Shown one piece after another: positions 1 to 6,950 of a stretch of DNA of 64,000 nucleotides. The notes beneath the pieces were generated by a model, which worked only from the letters and a program-made list of their open reading frames with translations, did no database searches and was not told where the DNA came from. This DNA comes from Gemmatimonadota bacterium. GTDB taxonomy: Bacteria; Gemmatimonadota; Gemmatimonadetes; Gemmatimonadales; Gemmatimonadaceae. Each line of letters starts with the position of its first letter. The stretch's first letter is position 1. Location: contig JAHFCT010000011.1 in assembly GCA_023249375.1 (NCBI GenBank), forward strand, positions 8,199 to 72,198. Reading direction: 5' to 3'. The position numbers and the translations under genes are program-made.

Positions 1-41
1 GTGACGGTACGTGGCAGATCGCAGATGGTAGATGGATAGCA

Positions 42-69
42 GAAGGCCCGCCATTTATGGCGGGCCTTC
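42..69 (-). terminator. Hairpin downstream of rpmA
   Basis: A perfect 12-bp inverted repeat (42-53 pairing with 58-69, loop TTTA) lies about 40 bases past the rpmA stop codon. It has no long T tract on either side. It probably ends the rplU-rpmA transcript or protects its 3' end. The pairing is seen directly; the function is inferred from position. Confidence 0.65.
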
Positions 70-82
70 GAGTTCGTGCACC

Positions 83-118
83 GCGAGTTACGCCGCGAGT
101 TACGCCGCGAGTTACGCC
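83..118. repeat. Three tandem 12-bp units spanning the rpmA stop codon
   Basis: The 12-base unit GCGAGTTACGCC occurs three times head to tail (83-94, 95-106, 107-118). The unit length is a multiple of three and each copy contains TAA in the rpmA reading frame. The rpmA stop codon is therefore followed by two further in-frame stops. This looks like slippage duplication of the stop region. Confidence 0.9.
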
Positions 119-387
119 GCGGGAGTCGCCGCGGGCGCCGGATAGACCGACACCTTTTGGCGCGTCTTGCTCTTGTGCTCGAACTTCACCACGCCTTCGA
201 TAAGGGCATAAATGGTGTAGTCCGTGCCGAGGCCGACGTTGTTGCCCGGGTGCCACTTGGTGCCGCACTGGCGCAGGATGATGTTCCCCGGCACCACGTG
301 CTCGCCACCGTACTTCTTGATACCGCGCATCTTCGGATTCGAATCGCGGCCGTTGCGGGAGGAACCTACACCTTTCTTATGAGCCAT
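112..387 (-). CDS. rpmA: 50S ribosomal protein L27
   Basis: Bacterial large-subunit protein L27, whose N-terminal tail reaches the peptidyl transferase centre. The 91-residue product starts [19 protein letters not shown], the family hallmark, and continues with the usual GNIILRQ and KWHPGNNVG segments. The C-terminus carries a short Ala/Pro-rich extension before the stop. A purine-rich ribosome binding site (GAGAGGAT) precedes the ATG. It lies 21 bases after rplU and shares its promoter; the L21-L27 pairing is near universal. The stop codon lies inside a tandem 12-bp duplication. Confidence 0.98.
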   Translation of the reverse strand: MAHKKGVGSSRNGRDSNPKMRGIKKYGGEHVVPGNIILRQCGTKWHPGNNVGLGTDYTIYALIEGVVKFEHKSKTRQKVSVYPAPAATPAA

Positions 388-408
388 AATATCCTCTCGA
401 GAAGCGGC

Positions 409-726
409 TCACCCGAGGGTGATGTCGCGAACCTTGATTTCGGTGAAGCCCTGCCGGTGTCCCTGCTTCTTCGCGTAGTTCTTGCGCCGGCGGAACTTGA
501 AGACGACGATCTTGTCGCCGCGACCCTGCTTGGTGATCTCGGCGGTCACTTTGGCTCCGGTCAGCGTGGGCACGCCCGCGCGAACCGACGTGCCGTCGGA
601 CCCGAGAAGTACTTCGTTGAACTCGACCTGCGTGCCCACATCGCCAGTTAGCGAGGGAATGCGCAGCGACTTGCCCGGCTCGGCGCGGTACTGCTTGCCG
701 CCGGTGCGGATGATGGCGTAAGACAT
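409..726 (-). CDS. rplU: 50S ribosomal protein L21
   Basis: Ribosomal protein L21, which binds 23S rRNA. The 105-residue product begins MSYAIIRTGGKQYRAEPG, matching the family start, and ends with the conserved KKQGHRQGFTEIKV region. Length is normal. It is first in the rplU-rpmA unit, with a strong promoter 41-69 bases upstream of its ATG. The common bacterial order rng-rplU-rpmA is kept, except that a cytochrome gene sits between rng and rplU. Confidence 0.98.
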   Translation of the reverse strand: MSYAIIRTGGKQYRAEPGKSLRIPSLTGDVGTQVEFNEVLLGSDGTSVRAGVPTLTGAKVTAEITKQGRGDKIVVFKFRRRKNYAKKQGHRQGFTEIKVRDITLG

Positions 727-766
727 GGAAAGGCTCGGAAAAACTTGAGATGCGAACGAGCCTAAA

Positions 767-795
767 ATGATATCCGGCTAGGGCTTGGGAGTCAA
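767..795 (-). promoter_or_regulatory. Sigma70-type promoter of rplU-rpmA
   Basis: Read on the minus strand, TTGACT (795-790) is followed after exactly 17 bases by TATCAT (772-767), close to the housekeeping consensus. Transcription would start near 760, giving a leader of about 34 bases before the rplU ATG. It lies between the cytochrome gene stop and rplU, so the ribosomal pair can be expressed apart from rng. Confidence 0.8.
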
Positions 796-805
796 GGGGA
801 GGCCC

Positions 806-1624
806 CTATTTTGCCCTGCCCTGCCTCAATATGAAGCTGGTCACGTTCGCTACCTTCTGGTCGGACATCGCGCTGCGGCGACCGCCCGTAGACATGTGCC
901 CCCGGAGAAAGCCCGCAAACGTCGACCAGCTCGCAAGTTCCGACGCCGACGTAAAGCTGCGCCTCCCCCAGACGGGCCCGCCCTTGGTGCTCCCCTGGCC
1001 ATTTGCGCCGTGGCACGACGCGCACTCCGTGCGCCACACCGCCGCCCCTTCGGTCGAGTTGCCGGCCTTCACCGTCAGCGTGTCGTCGCCCTGCCCCTCG
1101 ACGTGTGAGCCGAGCGGCACGCCGCGCGACAGGAAAGCGATGTATGACACTAGCGCTTCCATCTGCGGGTGGTCCGGGGCGAGCGCGGGCGCGCGCAGGT
1201 TGCGGCGCAGGCAGATATTCACGCGTTCGTGCACGGTCATCACGCCGCCGTGCGTATCGACGCGCGGGTAGCGCGCGTACGTTCCCACCCACGGCAGGGC
1301 GCCGCGTTTCGTGCCCGCGTCGAGGTGGCAGCTCGCGCACCGCAGCGCCCCCGCCTCCAAGTGCATTGAGTCGCGCGTGGCAATCGCGATCGCGCGCCCA
1401 CGGCGAATGGCGGCGCCCATGGCATCGCTGGGTATGAGTGAATCGGCCGGCACGACGAAGAACGCCGTGTCACTCTCGGGCCGCGGCGTGGGCGTCGCCG
1501 CAACAAGCGTGACCATTCCGCCAAAGACGCGGCGAGGCGGGTCCGCGCGTTCAGCTCGGCACGCCGCGACGAGGACGAGCGTGGCAGCGAGCACCGGCCG
1601 GCGGAAGACGGCGGCGGACGGCAT
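806..1624 (-). CDS. TsdA-like diheme cytochrome c lipoprotein
   Basis: Predicted exported diheme c-type cytochrome of 272 residues. The N-terminus has a hydrophobic stretch ending in VAAC (Cys22), a plausible lipobox. Heme sites are CASCH at 96-100 and a second CASCH in the C-terminal half. The segment after heme 1 (LDAGT, then a Cys at 138 in VHERVNICLRR, then PQMEALVSYIAFLSRGVP) resembles thiosulfate dehydrogenase TsdA, whose first heme is ligated by a Cys in this region. Thiosulfate oxidation or tetrathionate reduction is therefore possible but unproven. The gene starts 11 bases after the rng stop, so the two are probably co-transcribed, an unusual position for a cytochrome. Confidence 0.85.
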   Translation of the reverse strand: MPSAAVFRRPVLAATLVLVAACRAERADPPRRVFGGMVTLVAATPTPRPESDTAFFVVPADSLIPSDAMGAAIRRGRAIAIATRDSMHLEAGALRCASCHLDAGTKRGALPWVGTYARYPRVDTHGGVMTVHERVNICLRRNLRAPALAPDHPQMEALVSYIAFLSRGVPLGSHVEGQGDDTLTVKAGNSTEGAAVWRTECASCHGANGQGSTKGGPVWGRRSFTSASELASWSTFAGFLRGHMSTGGRRSAMSDQKVANVTSFILRQGRAK

Positions 1625-1635
1625 GCGAGTCGCCC

Positions 1636-3255
1636 TCAGGCCACCGCGTACTGCTGCGTCACGTCGCGTCCCGCGCCCTTGACCACGAGCTTGAACTCAT
1701 CCGGCCGCAGCAGCGGATCATCGCGCATCTCCACACCGAAGCCGACGCCCTTTTCGAGTTTCTTCATCAGGTCCTGCTCCTGCTCCAACACATACGTCGC
1801 GGTATCGGGGTGCAGGCGCACCAACAGGTGGTCGCGACGCCCCTCGGCGGCCATGCGCCGCACCGAGCGCTCCATGCGGCGCACAATGGTCTCCGCCGTG
1901 AACACGCGCCCCGTGCCGTGGCACACCTGACACGGCTCCGTCATCGACTGCAGGTGGCTTTGGCGAACGCGCTGGCGCGTCATCTCGATGAGCCCGAGAT
2001 CGCTCACCGAAAAGGCCTTGGTTCGCGCACGATCGCGGCCAAGGTGCGTGCGCAGTTCCTGCAGCACCTTGTCGCGGTTCTGCTTGGTGTCCATGTCGAT
2101 GAAGTCGGCGACGATGATGCCGCCGACGTCGCGCAGGCGCATTTGCCGCGCGACTTCGCGCGCCGCCTCGATGTTGGTTCGGAGAATCGTCTTCTCCGGG
2201 TCCTTCTTGCCCGTGTAGCGTCCAGAGTTCACGTCGATGCTGACGAGCGCCTCGGTGGGCTCGACAATGAGATAGCCACCCGACGGCAGGTCGCAGCGCC
2301 GCTTGAACAGATCGCGGATCTCCTGCTCGACGCCGGCATGGTCGAACAGCCCTTTCTTGTCCTCGTAGAGATGCACGCGCTCGACGAGTTCGGGGGCAAT
2401 TCCGCCGAGGTACTCGAGGATCTCGTTGTGCAACTGTTTGGAGTCGACGGTGAGACTGTCGACCTTCGTCGAGAACAGGTCGCGGATGATGCCGCGCGTC
2501 AACGACGTCTCGCGGTGCAACAGCTTGGGCGGCTTGCCGACGAACTTGGTCTTCTTGTTGATCCGGCTCCACTGGTTGATGAGCGTGTCCAGTTCCCGCT
2601 TGAACGTCTCCAGCGTCACGTCCTCGCCGACGGTGCGCACGATAACGCCACCCGAGTTCTTGGGCATGACGCTCTCGACCTGACCGCGCAGCCGTTGCCG
2701 CTCGGCGCGATCGCCAATCTTGCGCGACACGCCGACGCGCGACGCGAACGGCATATAGACCAGGAACCGCCCCGCCATCGAGACCTGCGCGGTGACGCGG
2801 GAGCCCTTGGTAGAAATGGGTTCCTTGGAGACCTGGACGATGATCTCCTGCCCTTTCTTCAGCACATCCTGAATTTGCGGCGGTTCCTTGCGGCGCCGGC
2901 GACCACCACGCGGCTTGGACGGCGTAACTGGCGCCTCGGCCGCGACGGCCTCGGGGCTATCGGGCTGCTCGACGTCGGCCGGCTCGTCGCCGGGCTCGGC
3001 GTCGTCGGCATCATCGTCGTCGCCCTCGTCATAGACGAGGTCGGAGTTGTGGAGGAACGCGCTCTTATCGGTGCCAATGTCGATGAATGCCGCCTGCAGA
3101 CCAGGCAGCACCGCTTCAACCTTGCCCCAATAGATGTCGCCGACCATGCGCCGAGCTTCCGGGCGGTCGACCTGCAGCTCAACGAGCTGGTCGTCCTCGA
3201 GGATGGCAACGCGCACTTCCCGCTGCGTCGCCGAGATGAGGATTTCTCTTTTCAT
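1636..3255 (-). CDS. rng: Ribonuclease G/E family endoribonuclease
   Basis: Endoribonuclease of the RNase G/E family, acting in 5' end maturation of 16S rRNA and in mRNA decay. The 539-residue protein starts MKREILISATQREVRVAILE, the usual RNase G start, so a longer upstream reading frame is rejected. An S1-like domain is split by an acidic then basic low-complexity insert (about residues 75-128). The catalytic half carries SIDVNSGRYTG and VADFIDM for the metal-binding aspartates, and CQVCHGTGRV supplies the zinc-link cysteines. It lies upstream of a cytochrome gene, rplU and rpmA. Confidence 0.95.
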   Translation of the reverse strand: MKREILISATQREVRVAILEDDQLVELQVDRPEARRMVGDIYWGKVEAVLPGLQAAFIDIGTDKSAFLHNSDLVYDEGDDDDADDAEPGDEPADVEQPDSPEAVAAEAPVTPSKPRGGRRRRKEPPQIQDVLKKGQEIIVQVSKEPISTKGSRVTAQVSMAGRFLVYMPFASRVGVSRKIGDRAERQRLRGQVESVMPKNSGGVIVRTVGEDVTLETFKRELDTLINQWSRINKKTKFVGKPPKLLHRETSLTRGIIRDLFSTKVDSLTVDSKQLHNEILEYLGGIAPELVERVHLYEDKKGLFDHAGVEQEIRDLFKRRCDLPSGGYLIVEPTEALVSIDVNSGRYTGKKDPEKTILRTNIEAAREVARQMRLRDVGGIIVADFIDMDTKQNRDKVLQELRTHLGRDRARTKAFSVSDLGLIEMTRQRVRQSHLQSMTEPCQVCHGTGRVFTAETIVRRMERSVRRMAAEGRRDHLLVRLHPDTATYVLEQEQDLMKKLEKGVGFGVEMRDDPLLRPDEFKLVVKGAGRDVTQQYAVA

Positions 3256-3686
3256 GAATGAACACACCGCGACCAGGCAAGGGCGACCGCACTCGCGCCG
3301 AGCGTCGGCGTTGCAAAAGGGTGGCGTGGCCCAGGGCGACGGGCATCCCACGGATGCCGTCTCCCCGACTCACAACAGTCGGTTGTGTCTCCCCCAAGCG
3401 CGCGATCGTCCATGCGACGGCCGCCAGGAACGCGTGTCCGTTCACGGTCGCTGCCAGCTGCAGCGCCAGAAGGGCACGGTCCGGGACAGTACGGCCTCGC
3501 CTGCGATCGGGCTCGAGCATGCTCCGCCAAACGCGAGAGGGAGTGGAATCTCCGGGGCGTGCGGTCGCCAGCCCACAGAGGGTACTACAGCGGGGACGAC
3601 CCGCTACTGGATTGGTAATCCGCGGGTGGCACTCAGGCAACCCTTTCCCCGCACCACACCGTGCGCAGCGTCTTGCACCACGGACG
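3256..3686. other. 431-base gap between rng and acyl-CoA dehydrogenase
   Basis: No convincing gene. A minus-strand open frame running from here into rng out of frame gives an Arg-rich product with no recognisable motif. A short hairpin (3589-3594 with 3600-3605) could weakly end the acyl-CoA dehydrogenase transcript. The rng promoter should lie here but I find no pair of hexamers I would defend. Confidence 0.5.
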
Positions 3687-4904
3687 TTACGCTCCCACTT
3701 CGCGCAGCATCTGTCGCGAGATGAGGACGCGCTGGATCTCGCTGGTTCCTTCGCCGATCTCGCACACTTTGGCGTCGCGCATCATGCGCTCGACGGGGTA
3801 GTCCTTGGTGTAGCCGTAGCCGCCGTGGATTTGCACGGCCTTGGTGGTGGCGCGCATCGCCAGTTCGGAGCAAAACAGCTTGGCCATTGCCGCTTCCTTT
3901 CTGAACGGCTTGCCGTGCTGCGCGAGCCAGGCCGCGTGGTACACCAGATGCTTGCCGGCCTCGATTTCCGTCGCCATGTCGGCGAGTTGGAACGAGACAC
4001 CCTGAAAATGCGCGATGGCCTGTCCGAACTGTTTGCGTTCGGTGCTGTACTTGAGCGCCTGTTCGCACGCCCCTTCGGCGAGTCCGAGCGACAGCGCGGC
4101 GACGCCCACACGACCGGCGTCGAGCGTCTGCATGAAGTTGATGAAGCCCCGCCCCTCTTCGCCTAGCCGATTTTCCACCGGCACCTCGACGTCTTCGAAG
4201 ATCAGCTCGCGGGTGTCCGAGGCGCGCCAGCCGAGCTTGTCCTCCTTCTTGCCGGAGCGGAATCCCTTCATCACCGGCAGCGAAGCGTCGTGCCCGATGC
4301 CCACGCGGCGCGCGGCATCGAGGTCGCACGTTTCCTTGGTCAGAATGAATGAGGTGATGCCCTTGGTGCCCATCGTCGGCTCGGTAACCGCCGTGACCAG
4401 AAAAATCTCGCCCACTCCGGCGTGCGTGATGAAGCGCTTGGTGCCGTTCAGCACGTAATGATCCTTCTTGCGCACCGCTGACGTGCGGGTGCCGCCGGCA
4501 TCGCTGCCCGCGCCGGGCTCCGTCAGTCCAAACCCGCCCAGCACCGCACCGGACGCGAGGCGAGGGACGTAGCGCTCTTTCTGTGCGTCCGTGCCAAAAT
4601 GCACGATGGGCGACGTGCCGAGCGTGGTGTGCGCCGAGATGGTGATGGCGTGCGAGGCGCAGACCTTGGCCATTTCGTGGATGGCGATCATGTACGCGAC
4701 CAGATCGAAGCCCGCCCCACCCAGTTCCTCGGCCCACGGGATGCCGAGCAGGCCGAGTTCGCCCATTCGCTTGACGGTCTCCCACGGAAACTCCTGGGAT
4801 TCGTCGAACCGCGCCGCGATGGGCGCGACCTCTGCGCGGGCAAAGGCCTGGACCATCTCGCGCAGCGCGAGGTGCTGTTCGCTGAAGTAAAGGCTGTCGT
4901 CCAT
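3687..4904 (-). CDS. Acyl-CoA dehydrogenase
   Basis: FAD-dependent acyl-CoA dehydrogenase of 405 residues, the family's usual length, catalysing alpha,beta-dehydrogenation of an acyl-CoA and passing electrons to ETF. All three domains are visible: the N-terminal helical part, the beta domain with FGLTEPGAGSDAGGT, and the C-terminal helical domain ending in YGYTKDYPVERMMRDAK and CEIGEGTSEIQR. The last motif holds the Glu used as catalytic base in short/medium-chain enzymes. ATG at 4904 is preferred over an in-frame GTG six bases earlier. It is transcribed divergently from a histidine kinase. Substrate cannot be read from sequence; branched-chain or short-chain acyl-CoA would fit the catabolic genes further on. 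Confidence 0.95.
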   Translation of the reverse strand: MDDSLYFSEQHLALREMVQAFARAEVAPIAARFDESQEFPWETVKRMGELGLLGIPWAEELGGAGFDLVAYMIAIHEMAKVCASHAITISAHTTLGTSPIVHFGTDAQKERYVPRLASGAVLGGFGLTEPGAGSDAGGTRTSAVRKKDHYVLNGTKRFITHAGVGEIFLVTAVTEPTMGTKGITSFILTKETCDLDAARRVGIGHDASLPVMKGFRSGKKEDKLGWRASDTRELIFEDVEVPVENRLGEEGRGFINFMQTLDAGRVGVAALSLGLAEGACEQALKYSTERKQFGQAIAHFQGVSFQLADMATEIEAGKHLVYHAAWLAQHGKPFRKEAAMAKLFCSELAMRATTKAVQIHGGYGYTKDYPVERMMRDAKVCEIGEGTSEIQRVLISRQMLREVGA

Positions 4905-5084
4905 GGGCACCCGGCCCGCACGCGGGCAAATGGAAAGTCGGTGTCACCTGCCGCCCGGCGCTGCCGCGGCGCGCTGTGGAAGATAGCGCGGCGATCCGCG
5001 CCGCCGCAGTCCATCTCCGCACGCGGCGCGTATCCTGGATCGCCGGGCTGGCGATGCGCGTGTGGAATGCCGATACTCTGCCGC

Positions 5085-6899
5085 ATGAGTTCCGAAGTTG
5101 TCTTTGTGTTGACGAGCGTGGTGTTGCAGTGCGGGGTGGCACTGTTGGTGGCCGTGGTGCTCTCGGCGCTGTGGCGGGTGCGCCCGTCGCCCTACCTGGG
5201 CCTGGCAACGGCGAGCTGGTGGTTCCTCGTCGCGTTCCTCGGCGCGTCGGGCCTCGCGTTCCGGTTTGCGATGCTGCAGACGCCGTCGCTGGCGTGGAAT
5301 GTTGCGACGTTTAGCGCAGAAGCCAGCGCGGTGATGCACGCGGTCTTCCTTGTGGCGGCGGTGCGCGCGCTCGTGTTGCGGTCAAGGCCGACGACGCGCG
5401 CGGTGTGGATCAGCGCGGCGATCGCGACCGGCTACGGCGCGCTGAGTCTCTGGCTGCCGCAGCCTGGGCCAGCGGGGGCCGCGTTACGACAACTGCTGCG
5501 CAGCGCCTTGCCGTCGCTGCTGGTCGCAGGCGCGTACGTTGCGGTGATGCCACTGCTGTGGCGACGGCGTCGCCCCGGGGACCATGGGACGGCGCTTCTG
5601 CTCTCGGCGCTCGGGGCGAATGCGCTGCTGTTGGGTGTGCACGCATTCGTTTCACTCGCGTCGTCCCTTGGCATTGCCACGGTGCCCACGGCGGCGCCGT
5701 GGTATCCCGCGTCGGTCCTTACCCAGGCGCTGTTCGGCTTGGGCTGGACAGGGCTGCTGCTCGAGGCGGAACAGCGCACCCGGGAGCAAGCGGCCGCGCG
5801 CGCCGCCCATGCCGATCGCCTGCTGCGGCTGGCGCTTGACGCGTCCGTGGATCTCATTGGCGTGGTCGACCGCGACGAGCGGCTGGTGTTGTGCAACACG
5901 CGCATGGCGGCGACGATTGAAGAAGTGACGGGCCAACCGGTGACGCCACTGATGCCGTATCCGCGTCCGGGACGCACCGGCGCCGAGCGCGCGCGGTTTA
6001 TCTCCACCATTCAGCGGGCGCTGCGCGGCGAACCCGTGCACGAGCGCGCCGAACTGTTCAGCACGACGGGACGGCGCATGCTGCTCGACCGCAACATCGT
6101 CCCCATTCGCGAAGGGGACGACGTCACCGGCGCGTTCGTCGTGGCGCGCGATGTGACGGACGACGAGGCGCTGCGACTCGAGGCCGAGCGCGCGATGCGC
6201 ATCGAGGCGATGGCGCGGATGGCGGGCGGGCTCGCCCACGATTTCAACAATATTCTCACCGTGGTCCAGACAAACCTGCAGCTGCTGGCGGAGACGGGCG
6301 AGCACGACGCCGAGTCGATGGACATCATGATGGAAACCGCGGGAGCGCTCGATCGCGCGAACCAGCTCACCCGCCGCTTGCTCGGCGTGGCGCGCGAACG
6401 GCCGGCCGCGGTGTCGCGGGTGGATGTCGCCGCGCTCGTGCGTGACTTCAGCGCGTTCCTCCAGCACGCCATTGGGGAGGAAGTCGTGTTGTCAGTCGAC
6501 GCCGCTGGCGACACGGCGTGCGCCATGATCGACCACGGCCGTCTGGAGCAAGTGCTGCTGAACCTCGCGTTGAACGCCCGCGACGCCATGCCGCGCGGTG
6601 GCGCGTTGCGCATTGCGGTACGGCGCCAACACCTCGGAAGCGACGGCGACGACGTTGCGCACGCGGTGCCGGCCGGCGACTACGTGGCGCTCGAGGTTGC
6701 CGATGACGGCACCGGCATGGATGACGCGACGCTCGCCAAGGCTGGCGATCCGTTCTTCACGACGAAGCCGTCGGCCGTTGGCTCGGGACTGGGACTCGCT
6801 ACCTGTCGCGCGATCATCACCGAAGCGCACGGTTTTCTCGAGCTGCAGAGCAAGCGCGACGAGGGAACCACCGTCACACTCCTGTTGCCGTCTGCGTAA
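5085..6899 (+). CDS. Membrane-bound PAS histidine kinase
   Basis: Sensor histidine kinase of 604 residues with no attached receiver. The N-terminal 240 or so residues form about seven hydrophobic segments. A short PAS-like region follows (SVDLIGVVDRDERLVLCN), then HisKA with ARMAGGLAHDFNNILTVV (phospho-acceptor His385). The ATPase domain has VLLNLALNARDAMPRGG (N box), DDGTGMDDATLAKAGDPFFT and SGLGLATCR (G boxes). The H-box style HDFNN is typical of kinases that signal to separate response regulators. The open frame extends far upstream but that part is antisense to the dehydrogenase gene. GATACT at 5072-5077 is placed to start RNA at the ATG itself. No cognate regulator is adjacent. Confidence 0.93.
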   Translation: MSSEVVFVLTSVVLQCGVALLVAVVLSALWRVRPSPYLGLATASWWFLVAFLGASGLAFRFAMLQTPSLAWNVATFSAEASAVMHAVFLVAAVRALVLRSRPTTRAVWISAAIATGYGALSLWLPQPGPAGAALRQLLRSALPSLLVAGAYVAVMPLLWRRRRPGDHGTALLLSALGANALLLGVHAFVSLASSLGIATVPTAAPWYPASVLTQALFGLGWTGLLLEAEQRTREQAAARAAHADRLLRLALDASVDLIGVVDRDERLVLCNTRMAATIEEVTGQPVTPLMPYPRPGRTGAERARFISTIQRALRGEPVHERAELFSTTGRRMLLDRNIVPIREGDDVTGAFVVARDVTDDEALRLEAERAMRIEAMARMAGGLAHDFNNILTVVQTNLQLLAETGEHDAESMDIMMETAGALDRANQLTRRLLGVARERPAAVSRVDVAALVRDFSAFLQHAIGEEVVLSVDAAGDTACAMIDHGRLEQVLLNLALNARDAMPRGGALRIAVRRQHLGSDGDDVAHAVPAGDYVALEVADDGTGMDDATLAKAGDPFFTTKPSAVGSGLGLATCRAIITEAHGFLELQSKRDEGTTVTLLLPSA

Positions 6900-6950
6900 C
6901 ACCGGCGCGCGTGCAGGACGCGGCGTCAGGCGCGCCGCACGCAGACGGTG

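Noticed and set aside
3179-3640. Minus-strand open frame upstream of and overlapping rng
   Set aside because: It runs into rng out of frame, is rich in Arg and Ser, shows no motif, and has no ribosome binding site I would trust.
4599-5084. N-terminal 162-residue extension of the histidine kinase frame
   Set aside because: It is antisense to the acyl-CoA dehydrogenase; the hydrophobic kinase N-terminus begins at ATG 5085.
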